Notes under the pieces: model-generated
Database searches by the model: none
What the model saw: only the letters and a program-made list of their open reading frames with translations
Told to the model about the DNA's origin: nothing
Part shown: piece after piece, positions 17,199 through 27,927 of the stretch
How positions within the stretch are numbered: the stretch's first letter is position 1
How the letters are laid out: the number at the start of each line of letters is the position of its first letter
NCBI GenBank assembly: GCA_934636265.1
Contig: CAKUAD010000018.1
Coordinates: 1-31,368 of the forward strand
Source: an uncultured Flavobacterium sp.
Lineage (GTDB): Bacteria; Bacteroidota; Bacteroidia; Flavobacteriales; Flavobacteriaceae
Direction of reading: 5' to 3'
Length of the DNA: 31,368 bases
Made by a program: the position numbers and the translations under genes

Positions 17199-17211
17199 TC
17201 GCTGTACTTTT

Positions 17212-17239
17212 TTTGTGTGACTGGCGTTGGTTACCTTTG
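17212..17239 (+). promoter_or_regulatory. Probable maeB promoter
   Basis: TACCTTTG (17232-17239) matches TAnnTTTG. TTTG (17212-17215) lies 16 nt upstream, slightly closer than the usual -33 spacing. Transcription would start shortly before the ATG at 17260. The box supports that ATG over the in-frame TTG at 17227, which lies upstream of it. Confidence 0.5.
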
Positions 17240-17259
17240 TAGTTCCGCAATTTCCAATT

Positions 17260-19557
17260 ATGAACCAATACCGCAAACGCCGCGAAGCGCTTTTATACCA
17301 CGCCAAGCCTACACCAGGTAAAATCAAGGTTGTTCCTACCAAGAAATACGCAACCCAACGCGATTTGTCACTGGCTTACTCGCCGGGTGTGGCCGAGCCT
17401 TGCCTTGAAATCGCCAAAGACGTCAACAACGTTTACAAATACACCTCAAAGGGAAATCTGGTAGCGGTCATTTCTAACGGGACGGCGGTTTTGGGGTTGG
17501 GCAACATTGGGCCTGAAGCCTCGAAGCCCGTGATGGAAGGTAAGGCGTTGTTGTTTAAGATTTTTGCCGACATCGACGTGTTTGATATTGAAATCAACAC
17601 TGAGAATGTCGACGAATTTATCCAAACCGTCAAAAACATCGCGCCCACATTTGGCGGCATCAACCTCGAGGACATCAAGGCGCCCGAATCATTCGAGATC
17701 GAGCGTCGATTGGTTGAGGAGTTGCAGATTCCGATTATGCACGACGATCAGCACGGCACGGCCATCATCTCATCGGCGGCACTGCTAAATGCGCTCGAAC
17801 TTGCCGGAAAAGACATTTCGCAAATCAAACTCGTCGTATCAGGCGCGGGCTCGGCGGCCTTGGCGTGTACCAATCTGTACGTTTTGCTGGGCGTCCGGCC
17901 TGAAAATATTGTTATGTTCGACAAAGACGGCGTGCTGTCGGCCAACCGATCTGATCTGTCCAGCTTGCAAAAGCCTTATGCCCTTGCTACGGCAGGTTTG
18001 ACGCTGCAGCAGGCAATGGCAGGCGCCGATGTGTTCCTGGGCCTGTCGGCGGGAAACATTTTAACACCCGATATGCTTTTGTCGATGGCCGACAATCCGA
18101 TTGTTTTTGCCATGGCCAATCCGGTGCCTGAAATTGATTATGAACTGGCGGTTTCAACCCGTGAAGATCTGATTATGGCTACCGGCCGGTCAGACCATCC
18201 CAACCAGGTGAACAACGTGCTGGGATTTCCCTACATATTCCGCGGAGCGCTCGACGTGAGGGCCACACGCATCAACGAAGCGATGAAAATGGCCGCTGTA
18301 AAGGCGCTTGCCGCACTGGCCAAGGAAACCGTTCCGGAGCAGGTAAACATTGCTTACGGCGAGACCAAGTTGGTTTTTGGGCGCGATTACATCATTCCAA
18401 AGCCGTTTGATCCGCGACTGATTACACACGTGGCGCCTGCCGTTGCGCGCGCAGCCATGGAATCAGGGGTGGCCACCGCGCCCATTACCGACTGGGATCA
18501 ATACACCGATGAACTTTTGGAAAGGCTCGGATCAGACAACAAAATGATCCGACTTTTGGCCAACCGCGCCAAGACTGATCCAAAACGGGTGGTTTTTGCC
18601 GAGGCTGATCATCTGGATGTTTTAAAAGTGGCTCAGATTGCGCATGAGGACAACCTTGCGCATCCCATCCTGTTAGGGAATCGCACGATTATTCTAGAAC
18701 TCAAAAAGGAACTTGGCTTTGAAGCCGATGTGCCGATCATCGATCCAAAATCAGAAGAGGAAGACCAGCGCCGTGACCGTTATGCCGACACGCTCTGGAA
18801 AATGCGTCGCCGCAAGGGAATCCAGCTGATTGACGCGCAAAAATGGATGCGCGAACGGAATTATTTTGCCGCAATGATGGTCAATGAAGGTGAGGCCGAT
18901 GCCGTAGTTTCTGGTTATTCACGCAGTTATCCTACCGTGGCCAAGCCGATGATGCAACTCATCGGGAAGGCGCCGGGAATTTCGCTGATTGCCACCACCA
19001 ACATGATGCTGACCAACCGCGGTCCGATGTTTCTATCGGATACTGCCATCAATCCCAATCCTACCGCTGATGATTTGGCGAAAATTGCGCTTATGACCGC
19101 GCGCACCGTCAAAATGTTTGGGATAACACCGGTGATTGCGATGGTGTCGTTTTCAAACTTCGGGTCGGCGGGCGTGCCCCAGAGCGCCAAGGTGCAGGAA
19201 GCGGTAGCTTACCTTCATAAGTATTACCCCGATCTTATTGTCGACGGCGAATTGCAGGCTGACTTTGCGCTGAATCCGGACTTGCTGGCCAGTAAGTTTC
19301 CTTTTTCAAAACTGGCGGGCCAAAAAGTTAACACTTTGATTTTCCCTAATCTGGAATCTTCAAACATCACCTATAAAATGCTCAAAGAGCTTTACAAGGT
19401 TGAATCCATTGGTCCGATCATGATGGGAATGGCCAAGCCCGCGCACATCTTTCAATTGGGTGCAAGCGTCGAGGAGATGGTAAACATGGTGGCCGTTGCA
19501 GTGGTTGATGCACAGGAAAAAGAGAAACATCGCAAAAAATGGCAGTCGATCCAATAG
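17260..19557 (+). CDS. maeB: NADP-dependent malic enzyme (MaeB type)
   Basis: This enzyme decarboxylates malate to pyruvate and reduces NADP. The 765 residues match the MaeB type (E. coli form about 759). The malic domain has SPGVAEPC from residue 41 and MHDDQHGTA from residue 160. The NAD-binding fold has SGAGSAAL from 194. From about 425 to the end lies a phosphotransacetylase-like domain (for example VVFAEADH and [17 protein letters not shown]), which in this family is thought to be regulatory rather than catalytic. I use the ATG at 17260 because a promoter-like box lies directly upstream and an earlier TTG start would overlap it. The gap to ruvA is 72 nt. Confidence 0.96.
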   Translation: MNQYRKRREALLYHAKPTPGKIKVVPTKKYATQRDLSLAYSPGVAEPCLEIAKDVNNVYKYTSKGNLVAVISNGTAVLGLGNIGPEASKPVMEGKALLFKIFADIDVFDIEINTENVDEFIQTVKNIAPTFGGINLEDIKAPESFEIERRLVEELQIPIMHDDQHGTAIISSAALLNALELAGKDISQIKLVVSGAGSAALACTNLYVLLGVRPENIVMFDKDGVLSANRSDLSSLQKPYALATAGLTLQQAMAGADVFLGLSAGNILTPDMLLSMADNPIVFAMANPVPEIDYELAVSTREDLIMATGRSDHPNQVNNVLGFPYIFRGALDVRATRINEAMKMAAVKALAALAKETVPEQVNIAYGETKLVFGRDYIIPKPFDPRLITHVAPAVARAAMESGVATAPITDWDQYTDELLERLGSDNKMIRLLANRAKTDPKRVVFAEADHLDVLKVAQIAHEDNLAHPILLGNRTIILELKKELGFEADVPIIDPKSEEEDQRRDRYADTLWKMRRRKGIQLIDAQKWMRERNYFAAMMVNEGEADAVVSGYSRSYPTVAKPMMQLIGKAPGISLIATTNMMLTNRGPMFLSDTAINPNPTADDLAKIALMTARTVKMFGITPVIAMVSFSNFGSAGVPQSAKVQEAVAYLHKYYPDLIVDGELQADFALNPDLLASKFPFSKLAGQKVNTLIFPNLESSNITYKMLKELYKVESIGPIMMGMAKPAHIFQLGASVEEMVNMVAVAVVDAQEKEKHRKKWQSIQ

Positions 19558-19606
19558 TCGGTTCTACTTTAGCCAAAAACTACACCTACCGTCGAATCCT
19601 TTTTGC

Positions 19607-19614
19607 TATATTTG
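19607..19614 (+). promoter_or_regulatory. Possible ruvA-sprA promoter box
   Basis: TATATTTG matches TAnnTTTG and lies 15 nt before the ruvA ATG. No clear -33 TTG is present at 17-23 nt. If real, it would drive ruvA and sprA separately from maeB; without it they could be read through from maeB. Confidence 0.45.
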
Positions 19615-19629
19615 GCAATTGTTTAACAT

Positions 19630-20211
19630 ATGATTGCACATTTACAAGGTCGGCTGGTTGAAAAGTCTCCTACAGAAGTTGTCATTGAATGCGGTGGGGT
19701 GGGCTACAGGGTAAACATCTCGTTGCACACGTTTTCGCTGCTTACGGCAAGCGAGAATATTCGGTTGTACACCCATCTGCAAATCAAGGAAGATGCGCAC
19801 ACTTTGTACGGTTTTGTAGAGAAGGCCGAGCGCGAACTGTTTAGGCTGCTGATCTCGGTTTCCGGGATAGGTGCCGGAATTGCGCGCACCATGTTGTCAT
19901 CACTCGACCCGAGACAAATCATCAATGCGCTGGCCCACGGCGATGTTGGAACCATACAATCCATCAAGGGAATTGGAGCCAAAACCGCGCAAAGGGCTGT
20001 GCTTGATCTAAGGGACAAAGTGTTAAAAATCTATGACTTGGACGAAGTTTCGGCAGGGCCAAGCAATACAAACAAGGATGAAGCGTTATCAGCTCTGGAA
20101 GTGCTGGGCTTTAACAGAAAATTGGCAGAAAAGGCAGTTGAAAAAATTATGCGTGATGAGCCTGAAGCCTCGGTTGAACTGATCATCAAGCTGGCGTTAA
20201 AAAATTTATAG
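19630..20211 (+). CDS. ruvA: Holliday junction branch migration protein RuvA
   Basis: RuvA binds four-way DNA junctions and loads RuvB. The 193 residues are the usual length. An N-terminal OB fold (about 1-63; MIAHLQGRLVEKSPTEVVIECGG) is followed by two helix-hairpin-helix motifs around VSGIGAGIARTML and IKGIGAKTAQRAVLDLRDK. A C-terminal three-helix domain with ALSALEVLGFNRKLAEKAVEKI touches RuvB. The stop codon is TAG at 20209-20211, and the next gene starts three bases later in the same frame. Confidence 0.97.
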   Translation: MIAHLQGRLVEKSPTEVVIECGGVGYRVNISLHTFSLLTASENIRLYTHLQIKEDAHTLYGFVEKAERELFRLLISVSGIGAGIARTMLSSLDPRQIINALAHGDVGTIQSIKGIGAKTAQRAVLDLRDKVLKIYDLDEVSAGPSNTNKDEALSALEVLGFNRKLAEKAVEKIMRDEPEASVELIIKLALKNL

Positions 20212-20214
20212 TAT

Positions 20215-23200
20215 TTGGAAACGTTTTACAATCGGGCGGCGCGGCTGTTCCGTTATACTTTTTTGCTGCTGATTTTCGCATCGGCTCAGGTGGTTGCCCA
20301 AGAGGACGAGGAAGAACAGGATTCTACCGCTGTCGGCTATAATACCGGCGCCATCCAACTGCAGAATCCACCCAGTATTCTCGAGGCCTATACGTATGAT
20401 CCGGCCATCGACCGCTACATCTACACTAATACGGTTGACGGATTCAACATCAATTATCCCGTTATCATGACGCGTCAGGAGTATCAGGAATTGATGCTTC
20501 GTGAGTCGATGCGGGAGTATTTCAAACAAAAATCAGACGCCATCGACGGCAAGAAGGAAGGAAGTGAAGAGGCCAAAAAGGATCTTTTGCCACGATACTA
20601 CGTTAACTCCGGTTTTTTTGAAACGATTTTTGGCAGCAATACGATCGACGTAAAACCTACGGGTTCAGTCGAGATGGATTTAGGCATGCGCTACACCAAG
20701 CAGGACAATCCGGCTTTTTCACCGCGCAACCGCCAGGCATTCACGTTTGACTTTGACCAGCGCATCAGCATGAGCCTGACGGGGAAAGTGGGAACGCGAC
20801 TTCAGGTAAACGCCAACTATGACACGGAGTCGACCTTTGCGTTCCAGAATCTTATCAAACTTGAATACACGCCCGACGAGGATGATATTCTGCAAAAAAT
20901 CGAGATAGGTAACGTTAGCCTTCCGCTGAGCAGTTCACTAATCCGGGGGGCGCAGAGCCTTTTTGGTGTCAAGGCGCAATTCCAGTTTGGACGCACCACG
21001 ATTACGGGTATTTTCTCGGAACAGAAATCACAGACGCGCACCGTTACGGCCCAAAATGGCGGTACGGTTCAGGACTTTGAGATTTTTGGACTGGATTACG
21101 ATGCCGACCGACACTTTTTCCTGTCGCAGTATTTCCGCAACAAATATGACGAATCGCTATTGCAGTATCCGTTTATCAACAGCCGGGTGCAGATTACGCG
21201 TATCGAAGTCTGGGTAACCAATCGGCAGAATCGCGTCAACACGACACAGGCAGGCAACAACCTGCGCAACATCATCGCGCTTCAGGATATCGGCGAGGCT
21301 GATCTGACCAACTATCCCACGCCGGTGGTATCGCTCTCGCCGGTACCGGCAGGATTTTACAACGTTCCGGCCAATTCACCTCCGGACAACGGCAACAACG
21401 ACCTGAACCCGGAAACCATTGGCGGAGCCGAAAGTTTGCTCAACAACAACATCCGCGAGATCGTGACCGTCGATCAGGGATTTACCTTCCCGGCCGACGA
21501 AGGACAGGATTATGCCAAGCTGGAAAACGCCCGCAAACTAACCGACAACGAATTTACGTATCACCCGCAACTGGGTTATATCTCGCTTCAGCAGCGACTG
21601 GCCAATGACGAGGTGTTGGCGGTGGCTTACCAGTTTACCGTGGGCGATCAGGTGTATCAGGTAGGTGAATTTGGAACCGATGGCGTTGACGCGACCGTTA
21701 CCCAAGGACAGAATCCGACAAACGGCCAGCCCGAAACAGTTTCGACCCAGGCGCTTTTGCTTAAAATGCTCAAGAGTAACCTGACCAACGTTCAGGATCC
21801 GGTTTGGAACCTGATGATGAAAAACATCTACCAGATTCCGGGCGCATTCCAGCTTGAGCAGGAAGATTTTCGCCTGAACATCATGTACACCGATCCGTCG
21901 CCGCTTAACTACATCGAGCCGGTATCGGGAACGCCATTCCCAACATCGCCGCCTGCCGAACCGGTTGCCGAGACGCCGCTTTTGCGCGTGTTTAACCTCG
22001 ACAAGCTTAACTACAACAATGACCCGCAGGTTGGAGGGGACGGATTTTTTGACTTTTTGCCCGGACTTACCGTCGACCAGCAAAATGGCCGCATCATCTT
22101 TACCAATGTCGAGCCTTTTGGCAAAACGCTTTTTGACAAGCTGAGACTTGCCGGTGAAAACTATAACGATCCGCTGACGTATAACGCCAACCAAGCAAAA
22201 TATGTGTTCAGGACGATGTATGCCAGCACACAGGCCGCCGCCTTGCAGGATTCGGACAAGAACAAATTCCAGCTTAAAGGTCGTTTTAAATCAACCGGAG
22301 GCGAGGGCATCCCGATAGGGGCGTTTAACGTGCCGCGCGGTTCGGTGGTGGTGACGGCCGGAGGACGCGTTCTTGTAGAAGGTGTCGATTACAGCGTCAA
22401 CTATCAGTTGGGCAGGGTGCAGATCCTGGATCCGGCGCTACAGGCATCGGGAACGCCGATAGAGGTTTCGGTAGAGAACAATTCGGTATTTGGCCAGCAG
22501 ACCCGCCGTTTTATGGGTGTCAACGTCGAACACAAATTCTCCGAAAATTTCCTTGTAGGCGCAACGTTCCTTAAAATGACCGAGCGTCCGTTTACGCAAA
22601 AGTCAAACTACGGACAGGAATCCGTCAATAACTCGATTTTTGGCGCCAACCTGAACTACTCGACCGAGGTCCCGTTCCTGACGCGCATCGTAAACAAACT
22701 TCCCAACATTGATACGGATGTGCCGTCAAACATTTCGGTGCGGGCCGAGGTGGCTTTCCTTAAACCGGATTCGCCAAGGGCCGATCAGTTTGAAGGCGAG
22801 TCCACGATTTATGTCGATGACTTTGAAGGTTCGCAGACCAACATCGACCTGCGTTCGCCTTTTTCGTGGAGTTTGTCGAGCGTGCCGGGCTTTGACGCCG
22901 AGAGTGCGCCCATCTACAATGATTTTGGACAGTCGCTGCCCGGACTCGAATCAGGTTTCCGCCGCGCAAAACTTTCATGGTACACGATTGATCCTGTGTT
23001 TTATGCCGAAACGCCCGGAGGCTTGACACCGCAGGATATCGCTTTTAACGCCACGCGACGCATCTACAGTGAAGAATTGTATCCCGTGACGGATATCGTA
23101 CAAGGTCAGTCGCAGGTTGTAAGTACGCTCGACCTTACTTACTATCCAAACGAGCGCGGGCCATACAACTTTAACCCTTCGGCGGCGGCCACCAACGGCT

Positions 23201-26200
23201 TTTCGGCCCTTGAGGCGCGCAACAACTTTGGTGGCATCATGCGGGCCATCAACTCAACTAACTTTGAGCAGTCAAACGTAGAGTATATCCAGTTTTGGAT
23301 GCTGGATCCTTATGTCGATGCCTTTAACCCAAATGCACCGCAACAAACAAATACCGGAAAAATCGTTTTCAACCTCGGATCGATTTCTGAAGACGTATTG
23401 AAGGACGGGCGCAAGCAATACGAAAACGGACTTGGCAATAATGTCGTGCTTGTTCAGCCGCCATCAGTGTGGGGTGACATTCCGGCATCGCAGTCGCTTA
23501 TCTACGCTTTTGACGTTGACGGCGGAAACCGCGGACAGCAGGACGTTGGGTTTGATGGCTTGAATGACGCTCAGGAAGCCCAGCGTTTTCCGGCTGCTTT
23601 TGCTGGTTATGATGATCCGGCACAAGACAACTACCGCTATTATCTTAACGCTTCAGGCTCAATCCAGGAGCGATACAAACAATACAACGGACTGGAAGGC
23701 AACTCGCCGGTAGAGGTAGGCAACACCAACCGCGGGGCGACTACGGTTCCCGACGTGGAGGACATCAACCGCGACAATACCATGAACACCATCAATGCGT
23801 ACTATGAATACAGCATCGATGTAAAGCCCAACGTTACCCTGAACGATCGCTATGTGACCGATATCCGTGATAACGTGACCGCAGCCAATATTCCTACGGG
23901 CGCTCAAACACCGGTTATTGCCCGGTGGTTGCAGTACAAAATCCCGATTGCAAACTACGAGAACATAATCGGTGGCATTTCAGATTTCCGGACCATCAAC
24001 TACATGCGTATGTTTATGACCGGATTTAGCGAACCGATAACCGTACGCTTTGGCGCGCTTGATTTGGTTCGCGGGGAATGGCGCCGTTTTGTCAACACGC
24101 TTGACGCCACTGATCCCGATCCGGACGACGACACCACCAACTTTGAGGTTCAGGCGGTCAACATCCAGGAAAACGGTGATCGCGTGCCCATCCCGTACCT
24201 TTCACCTCCGGGCGTTGTTCGCGAAGAACTTTACAACAACAATACGGTAGTGCGCCAAAACGAGCAGTCGCTTTCATTGCGCATTCGTGGAGACGGTCTT
24301 GGAATGGGCGGTCTGGAGCCGGGCGATGTGTCGTCGACGGGTGATGCGCGCGCCGTGTTCAAGAACGTGAGCGTTGACATGCGTCAGTTTAAGAAACTCA
24401 AGATGTTCCTGCACGCCGAGGCGCTTCCTAACGACGGAACCCCGCTTCAGGACAATGAAATGATCGCTTTTATCCGTTTTGGAAATGACTTTACCCAAAA
24501 CTTCTACGAGGTTCAGCTTCCGCTAAAGGTATCGCCGCAGACGGCCGTAACTGCCAGCGAAATCTGGCCGGATGAAAACGAACTGAACATTTCGCTTGAT
24601 TTACTCACCAAACTCAAGATTCTGGCTTTGGGTGCCGATGCGCCGCCGGCCGACATCAACGGGATCCGCTTTGTCAATGAGGGCGATCTGGACGCCTCGC
24701 GTGCCGGTGCGTCAAACGAGACGCGGATTGGTATCAAGGGTAATCCAAACTTTGGACTGGTGCGAACGCTGATGGTGGGCGTCAAGAACAACACCCGCAA
24801 TCCGAGTGTGCCCGAAGGTTTCTCGACCACGCCAAGGGACATCCGGGGCGAAGTGTGGTTTAACGAGTTGCGCATGGCCGACATGGACAACAAAGGCGGT
24901 ATGGCGGCAGTTGTCAACGTCGACTCGAACATTGCCGATTTTGCCACGCTATCTGCTACCGGACGCATGAGTACCATTGGTTTTGGCGGACTCGAGCAAG
25001 GACCAAATGAACGCAGCCGAGAGGATGTCAAACAGTACAATGTGGTGACCAACCTGGCGTTGGGTAAACTGTTGCCTAAAAAATGGGGACTGAACATTCC
25101 GTTTAACTATGGCGTCGGCGAGGAGATCATCACACCGGAGTACGATCCGTACTACCAGGATATCAAGTTGGAGCAGATCCTGGACAACACCCAGAGTGAG
25201 GCAGCCAAGGAAAACATTCGCGAACGCGCCATCGATTACACCAAGCGCACCAGCATCAACTTTATCGGCGTGAGGAAAGATCGCGCGCCCGAACAAAAAC
25301 AACGCGTTTACGATCCGGAAAACCTGACGCTTTCCTATTCGTACAACGAGGTGGAACACCACGATTTTGAGGTCGAGGAATATTTGGATCAGCAGGTATC
25401 GGCTATTGTCGACTATGCCTATACGTTCCAGAACAAGCCCGTGGAGCCGCTCAAGAACGCTAAGTTCATGAAGAGCAATTATTGGAATCTTTTAAAGGAT
25501 TTTAATTTTAACTATCTGCCGTCAAATATATCGTTCAACTCGAACATTTTGCGTCAGTACAACCGACAGCAATTCCGTCAGGTTGACGTAGCCGGTATTC
25601 CGCTGGAGCCGCTTTACCGCCGCAACTATCTGTTCAATTATCAGTACGGACTCAACTACAACCTGACGCGGTCGCTCAAGGTGAACTACACGGTTTCCAA
25701 CAGCAACATCGTCCGGAATTACATGGATGAGAACAACGTGCCCGACAATACTGTCACGGTTTTCGATGACTTTTTTGACATAGGGCAATCCAATCAGCAT
25801 ACCCAGCAGATTGTGGTCAACTACGAACTTCCGCTTAACAAGCTGCCGTTTTTGGCGTTTGTCAAGTCAAACTATACCTATACAGGTGATTACAACTGGC
25901 AACGCGCATCGCTGGCTTTGCAAAGCATTGACGGATTTAACCTGGGTAACACCATCCAGAACGCGGCATCGCACCGATTGAACACCAGCTTTAACATGGA
26001 TGCGTTTTACAAGTACATCGGCCTTGGCAAAAAGCCGGCCCAACGTCAGGCTCCGCGTCCGGCCGCACCTAAACCGGGTGAGCGGATCGTTAACCGCGCG
26101 CAACCTCAGGAAGCTACCCGCGGCGTATTCCTCGATGGACTTATCGGGGTGCTGACGAGTGTCAAGAACATTCAGGTTAATTATACCGACAACCAAGGCA

Positions 26201-27480
26201 CAGTGCTTCCGGGTTACCTTCCGGGCGTCGGGTTTTTGGGAACGACCAAGCCATCGGCCTGGTTTGTCTTGGGATCGCAGGACGATATTAGGTTTGAAGC
26301 GGCCAAACGCGGCTGGCTGACAACCTATCCGGAATTCAACCAGAACTTTACGCGCGTCGAGAACAAATTGCTTGATTTTACGGCCAATGTCGACCTGTTC
26401 CCGGACTTGAAAATTGATTTGGTGGCCAATCGGGCTTACGCCGAAAACTACTCGGAACAATACCGGGTTGACATGTCCCTCGATCAGCCGTATCAGTCAG
26501 AGTCGCCGTACACAACCGGTAACTTCTCAATTTCGACGGTTTTGATCAAGACAGCCTTTATGAAGAGCGACGAAAACGGATCAGAAGCATTTGACAACTT
26601 CCGCGAAAACCGCTTGACCATTGCAAACCGCCTGGCCGAGCGCCGCTACGGAACCACGGCGTTCCCAACTGATGCCGACGGTTTCCCGGTAGGTTTTGGC
26701 AAGAACAACCAAGCGGTACTTTTACCGGCATTTATTTCAGCCTACACAGGATCAAGTGCGTCCGGTGTTTCAACCGGAATTTTCAGGGATATCCCGATTC
26801 CAAACTGGACCATCAAGTACAACGGTTTGATGCGCTACAAGTTCTTTAAGGACCGATTCAAGCGTTTCTCGCTTCAGCATAACTACAAGGCATCGTACAC
26901 GGTAAACTCGTTCCGATCAAACTTTGAATACGATCAGAATCCCAACGGAACTGACACAGGCGGCAATTTCTACAACAAGATCATCGTGGCCAACGCCAAT
27001 CTGGTCGAGCAATTCAGCCCGCTCATCCGCGTGGATTTCGAGATGAAGAACTCGTTTAAGTTCCTGGCCGAGATGAAGAAAGATCGCTCCATGTCGATGA
27101 GCTTTGACAACAACCTGCTTACCGAGGTTCAGGGCCAGGAATACGTTTTGGGTCTGGGCTACCGCATCAAGGACGTAATCATCTCCTCGCAACTGGCCGA
27201 CAATCCTACGGGAATCATCCGCAGCGACATCGATATCAAGGCCGATATCAGCTACCGCAACAACAAAACCATTGTGCGATATCTGGATTATGACAACAAT
27301 CAATTGGGTGGCGGACAGAACATCTGGTCGGCCCGATTGACGGCGCAGTACGCATTCAGCAAGAACCTGACGGCCATATTCTACTACGACCACCAGTTCT
27401 CGAAAGCGGTGATTTCGACGTCGTTCCCAATGACCAACATCCGCACAGGTTTCACCCTGCGTTACAACTTTGGAAATTAA
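20215..27480 (+). CDS. sprA: T9SS outer-membrane translocon SprA
   Basis: SprA (Sov in Porphyromonas) forms the giant outer-membrane barrel through which type IX secretion cargo leaves the cell; it is needed for gliding motility in Flavobacterium. The 2421-residue length matches the family (about 2400). A signal peptide covers about residues 1-28 (RLFRYTFLLLIFASAQVVA). The rest is rich in Asn, Tyr, Phe and alternating polar/hydrophobic strands. It ends in a typical barrel strand, GFTLRYNFGN, with an aromatic residue near the C terminus. The start must be a rare codon: TTG at 20215 is the only good choice, because a stop lies two codons upstream and no ATG comes before the signal peptide. The gene follows ruvA by 3 nt. 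Confidence 0.97.
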   Translation: METFYNRAARLFRYTFLLLIFASAQVVAQEDEEEQDSTAVGYNTGAIQLQNPPSILEAYTYDPAIDRYIYTNTVDGFNINYPVIMTRQEYQELMLRESMREYFKQKSDAIDGKKEGSEEAKKDLLPRYYVNSGFFETIFGSNTIDVKPTGSVEMDLGMRYTKQDNPAFSPRNRQAFTFDFDQRISMSLTGKVGTRLQVNANYDTESTFAFQNLIKLEYTPDEDDILQKIEIGNVSLPLSSSLIRGAQSLFGVKAQFQFGRTTITGIFSEQKSQTRTVTAQNGGTVQDFEIFGLDYDADRHFFLSQYFRNKYDESLLQYPFINSRVQITRIEVWVTNRQNRVNTTQAGNNLRNIIALQDIGEADLTNYPTPVVSLSPVPAGFYNVPANSPPDNGNNDLNPETIGGAESLLNNNIREIVTVDQGFTFPADEGQDYAKLENARKLTDNEFTYHPQLGYISLQQRLANDEVLAVAYQFTVGDQVYQVGEFGTDGVDATVTQGQNPTNGQPETVSTQALLLKMLKSNLTNVQDPVWNLMMKNIYQIPGAFQLEQEDFRLNIMYTDPSPLNYIEPVSGTPFPTSPPAEPVAETPLLRVFNLDKLNYNNDPQVGGDGFFDFLPGLTVDQQNGRIIFTNVEPFGKTLFDKLRLAGENYNDPLTYNANQAKYVFRTMYASTQAAALQDSDKNKFQLKGRFKSTGGEGIPIGAFNVPRGSVVVTAGGRVLVEGVDYSVNYQLGRVQILDPALQASGTPIEVSVENNSVFGQQTRRFMGVNVEHKFSENFLVGATFLKMTERPFTQKSNYGQESVNNSIFGANLNYSTEVPFLTRIVNKLPNIDTDVPSNISVRAEVAFLKPDSPRADQFEGESTIYVDDFEGSQTNIDLRSPFSWSLSSVPGFDAESAPIYNDFGQSLPGLESGFRRAKLSWYTIDPVFYAETPGGLTPQDIAFNATRRIYSEELYPVTDIVQGQSQVVSTLDLTYYPNERGPYNFNPSAAATNGFSALEARNNFGGIMRAINSTNFEQSNVEYIQFWMLDPYVDAFNPNAPQQTNTGKIVFNLGSISEDVLKDGRKQYENGLGNNVVLVQPPSVWGDIPASQSLIYAFDVDGGNRGQQDVGFDGLNDAQEAQRFPAAFAGYDDPAQDNYRYYLNASGSIQERYKQYNGLEGNSPVEVGNTNRGATTVPDVEDINRDNTMNTINAYYEYSIDVKPNVTLNDRYVTDIRDNVTAANIPTGAQTPVIARWLQYKIPIANYENIIGGISDFRTINYMRMFMTGFSEPITVRFGALDLVRGEWRRFVNTLDATDPDPDDDTTNFEVQAVNIQENGDRVPIPYLSPPGVVREELYNNNTVVRQNEQSLSLRIRGDGLGMGGLEPGDVSSTGDARAVFKNVSVDMRQFKKLKMFLHAEALPNDGTPLQDNEMIAFIRFGNDFTQNFYEVQLPLKVSPQTAVTASEIWPDENELNISLDLLTKLKILALGADAPPADINGIRFVNEGDLDASRAGASNETRIGIKGNPNFGLVRTLMVGVKNNTRNPSVPEGFSTTPRDIRGEVWFNELRMADMDNKGGMAAVVNVDSNIADFATLSATGRMSTIGFGGLEQGPNERSREDVKQYNVVTNLALGKLLPKKWGLNIPFNYGVGEEIITPEYDPYYQDIKLEQILDNTQSEAAKENIRERAIDYTKRTSINFIGVRKDRAPEQKQRVYDPENLTLSYSYNEVEHHDFEVEEYLDQQVSAIVDYAYTFQNKPVEPLKNAKFMKSNYWNLLKDFNFNYLPSNISFNSNILRQYNRQQFRQVDVAGIPLEPLYRRNYLFNYQYGLNYNLTRSLKVNYTVSNSNIVRNYMDENNVPDNTVTVFDDFFDIGQSNQHTQQIVVNYELPLNKLPFLAFVKSNYTYTGDYNWQRASLALQSIDGFNLGNTIQNAASHRLNTSFNMDAFYKYIGLGKKPAQRQAPRPAAPKPGERIVNRAQPQEATRGVFLDGLIGVLTSVKNIQVNYTDNQGTVLPGYLPGVGFLGTTKPSAWFVLGSQDDIRFEAAKRGWLTTYPEFNQNFTRVENKLLDFTANVDLFPDLKIDLVANRAYAENYSEQYRVDMSLDQPYQSESPYTTGNFSISTVLIKTAFMKSDENGSEAFDNFRENRLTIANRLAERRYGTTAFPTDADGFPVGFGKNNQAVLLPAFISAYTGSSASGVSTGIFRDIPIPNWTIKYNGLMRYKFFKDRFKRFSLQHNYKASYTVNSFRSNFEYDQNPNGTDTGGNFYNKIIVANANLVEQFSPLIRVDFEMKNSFKFLAEMKKDRSMSMSFDNNLLTEVQGQEYVLGLGYRIKDVIISSQLADNPTGIIRSDIDIKADISYRNNKTIVRYLDYDNNQLGGGQNIWSARLTAQYAFSKNLTAIFYYDHQFSKAVISTSFPMTNIRTGFTLRYNFGN

Positions 27481-27514
27481 CGCCCAAACATTTTAAAATA
27501 CCCGGCTTAAATTT

Positions 27515-27522
27515 TACATTTG
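27515..27522 (+). promoter_or_regulatory. Possible gcvH promoter box
   Basis: TACATTTG matches TAnnTTTG in the 66-nt gap between sprA and gcvH, 24 nt before the gcvH ATG. The -33 region is AT-rich (around 27490) without a clear TTG. I see no terminator after sprA, so read-through is also possible. Confidence 0.45.
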
Positions 27523-27546
27523 TCAGTATAATCAAACCTTTTAAAC

Positions 27547-27927
27547 ATGAATATTCCGGCCCACCTTAAGTACACAAAAGACCATGAATGGATAAGCCTT
27601 GACGGCGATGTGGCAACCATTGGCATCACTGATTTTGCCCAAAAGGAACTTGGCGACATTGTGTACGTTGAGGTTGAAACGGTTGACCAGACGCTGGATG
27701 CCGAAGAAGTTTTTGGAACGGTCGAGGCCGTAAAAACCGTATCGGATTTGTTTTTGCCCGTGGCCGGCGAAATCATTGAATTTAACGAACACCTGGATAC
27801 CAATCCTGAAACCGTCAACAGCGATCCTTACGGAAACGGCTGGATGATTAAAGTTAAGGTAGCCAACCCAGCCGATTACGACAGCCTCATGTCGGCCGAT
27901 GATTACAAAGCCCTGATTGGTGCGTAA
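27547..27927 (+). CDS. gcvH: Glycine cleavage system H protein
   Basis: GcvH is the lipoyl carrier of the glycine cleavage system and shuttles the aminomethyl group between the P, T and L proteins. The 126 residues are the standard length. The lipoyl lysine is Lys 63 in [10 protein letters not shown], and the flanks [21 protein letters not shown] and [13 protein letters not shown] are typical. The other gcv genes are not nearby, so this gene stands alone, as is common in Bacteroidetes. Its final 8 nt overlap the vanZ-like gene. Confidence 0.97.
   Translation: MNIPAHLKYTKDHEWISLDGDVATIGITDFAQKELGDIVYVEVETVDQTLDAEEVFGTVEAVKTVSDLFLPVAGEIIEFNEHLDTNPETVNSDPYGNGWMIKVKVANPADYDSLMSADDYKALIGA

Noticed and set aside
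17199..17220. T run after queG as a terminator
   Set aside because: Eight T residues follow GTAC, but no stable GC stem precedes them; the TTTG at its end fits better as part of the maeB promoter.
21538..22194. Long antisense frame (218 codons) within sprA
   Set aside because: It lies wholly inside a conserved essential-type gene, has no promoter box or family signature, and several similar antisense frames occur along sprA because of its codon bias.
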